From NCBI GenBank assembly GCA_947460595.1, contig CANHGS010000017.1:1-64000 (forward strand): DNA of 64,000 bases, written 5' to 3'. Source of the stretch: Bacteroidota bacterium (lineage in GTDB: Bacteria; Bacteroidota; Bacteroidia; Chitinophagales; Chitinophagaceae). The notes beneath the pieces were generated by a model, which saw only the letters and a list, made by a program, of their open reading frames with translations, was not told where the DNA came from and did not search any database. Shown piece after piece: positions 63,244 through 64,000 of this stretch. The position numbers and the translations under genes are program-made. How positions within the stretch are numbered: position 1 is the stretch's first letter; every line of letters begins with the position of its first letter.

Positions 63244-63275
63244 CAACTGTTTAACGCTAACAACATATTAGCCAT

Positions 63276-63308
63276 AAAAAAAGCCGCCTCTAAAGTTGAG
63301 GCGGCTTT
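63276..63308 (-). terminator. Terminator after the TldD/PmbA gene
   Basis: A perfect 11-bp stem AAAGCCGCCTC / GAGGCGGCTTT with a 7-nt loop; on the minus strand followed by seven T residues. Confidence 0.9.
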
Positions 63309-63325
63309 ACTGTCTAAGCAACAAA

Positions 63326-64000
63326 TTAAATATTTCTACCCGTATTAATGATGCTCACACCCTTAAACTTGGTAGTAGAACAACCATGAGATACCGCACT
63401 TACCTGACCTGGTTGACCTTTGCCATCAAAGAAAGAGCCGCCAAGGCGATAGTCTTGTTCACCTGCAATTGCTGAACAGGCATTCCAGAATTCTTGGGTA
63501 TTTGCCTGGTAAGCCGCGTCTTTTACTAGACCAGCAATCTGACCATTTTTGATTTCAAAAGCCAATTGACCACTGAATTGAAAATTATAACGTTGTTGAT
63601 CAATGGAATAAGAATTGCGGCCAAACATATAAATACCCTTCTCCGTATTCTTGATCATATCGGCCACTTTTAGTCCGTCCTTGCTAGGTTGCAAAGAAAC
63701 ATTGGGCATGCGTTGAAACTGAAAATTCTTCCAGTTATCTGCGTAAGAACAACCTTGTGAAGCATTCAAACCTAGCATATGGGCTTGATCCCTGGTTACT
63801 TGGTAATTAACCAACACACCCTTTTTAATAATATCCCATTCTCCGCACTGAACACCTTCGTCATCGTATCCAACAGCGCCTAGAGAGCCTTTCTGGGTCT
63901 TATCCCCTTTAAAATGCACAATCTCACTGCCAAATTTAAAGTTGCCCGCTTTCCACTTGTCAAGCGTCAAGAAACTAGTACCCGCGTAGTTAGCTTCATA
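63326..64000 (-). CDS. TldD/PmbA-family metallopeptidase, 3' part only
   Basis: The C-terminal 224 residues of a TldD/PmbA-like protein; the frame stays open through the window edge at 64000, so the true start is outside. Family blocks visible are EANYAGTSFLTLDKW at the edge, GSLGAVGYDDEGV, GRNSYSIDQQRYNFQFSG and DAAYQANTQEFWNAC. TldD and PmbA form a heterodimeric peptidase that processes peptides such as microcin precursors; a second subunit gene would be expected beyond the edge. A terminator follows. Confidence 0.9.
   Translation of the reverse strand, partial: YEANYAGTSFLTLDKWKAGNFKFGSEIVHFKGDKTQKGSLGAVGYDDEGVQCGEWDIIKKGVLVNYQVTRDQAHMLGLNASQGCSYADNWKNFQFQRMPNVSLQPSKDGLKVADMIKNTEKGIYMFGRNSYSIDQQRYNFQFSGQLAFEIKNGQIAGLVKDAAYQANTQEFWNACSAIAGEQDYRLGGSFFDGKGQPGQVSAVSHGCSTTKFKGVSIINTGRNI

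Noticed and set aside
63054..63254. 66-codon plus-strand frame upstream of the papain-like gene
   Set aside because: It starts in the peptidase 5' end, runs through the inverted repeat and has no recognisable domain.

Overview
The window reads as chromosomal DNA of a Bacteroidota bacterium, most likely a Chitinophagaceae-type member. Evidence: AT-rich composition; promoter boxes of the Bacteroidota form TAnnTTTG, several with an upstream TTTG 17-21 bp away; almost no Shine-Dalgarno sequences; a type IX secretion plug protein (DUF5103); a TamL-type lipoprotein; DUF5683 beside parAB; PorT-like beta-barrels; and an archaeal/eukaryal-type ProRS. Genus is not determinable from sequence reading alone. 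There is no rRNA, tRNA, CRISPR, prophage or intact transposase. The one confident RNA gene is the SRP RNA (36907-37000, minus).

Layout. 1-3.3 kb: a divergent trio of esterase, ATP-grasp ligase and GCS2 carboxylate-amine ligase, resembling predicted amidoligase clusters. 3.3-6.3 kb: ECF sigma factor, a protein joining an anti-sigma-like membrane segment to a beta-barrel, and a lipoprotein. 6.3-9.8 kb: minus-strand housekeeping genes (exported protein, def, ruvX, UbiA-family prenyltransferase, SpoU methyltransferase). 9.9-19.4 kb: M28 peptidase, mutS, GNAT, glmS and a DUF4954 beta-helix protein. 19.5-26.6 kb: OMPs, metallophosphoesterase, UPF0173 hydrolase, parA-parB-DUF5683-dapB, Rrf2 regulator. 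26.8-43.7 kb: threonine dehydrogenase, kdsA, PspC-like protein, aconitase, ChaN-like protein, Gfo/Idh/MocA, prolyl oligopeptidase, transaldolase, SRP RNA, T9SS plug, LolC/E permease, TrmH-type methyltransferase, tamL, truB. 43.7-56.6 kb: proS, lipoprotein, FadL-like OMP, miaA, pRiA4b ORF-3-like protein, cca, GT9, dapD, EamA transporter, a LytTR remnant and a P-type ATPase. 56.9-61.7 kb: a signalling cluster with several degenerate modules. 62.3-64 kb: papain-like peptidase and the 3' part of a TldD/PmbA protein cut by the window edge.

Cross-cutting observations. (1) Four long arrays of a 7-bp repeat (TTCACTC / GAGTGAA) lie between genes. At two genes the array supplies the stop codon, and at one it supplies the last residues. 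Two arrays face each other around a palindrome and a duplicated 44-bp unit. (2) In at least six genes the TAnnTTTG box lies 3-6 nt before the AUG, implying leaderless or nearly leaderless mRNAs; the SRP RNA, whose 5' end can be placed by its terminal stem, calibrates this spacing. (3) Two intergenic regions carry a perfect promoter box followed by an intrinsic terminator and could encode small RNAs. (4) The signalling cluster has a 67-aa receiver domain missing its phosphoacceptor core, a receiver-pseudokinase and a PAS-DHp protein without an ATPase domain.

The best candidates for something undescribed are the amidoligase trio, the degenerate phosphorelay cluster and the heptamer arrays. Functions given for them are inferences from motifs and context.
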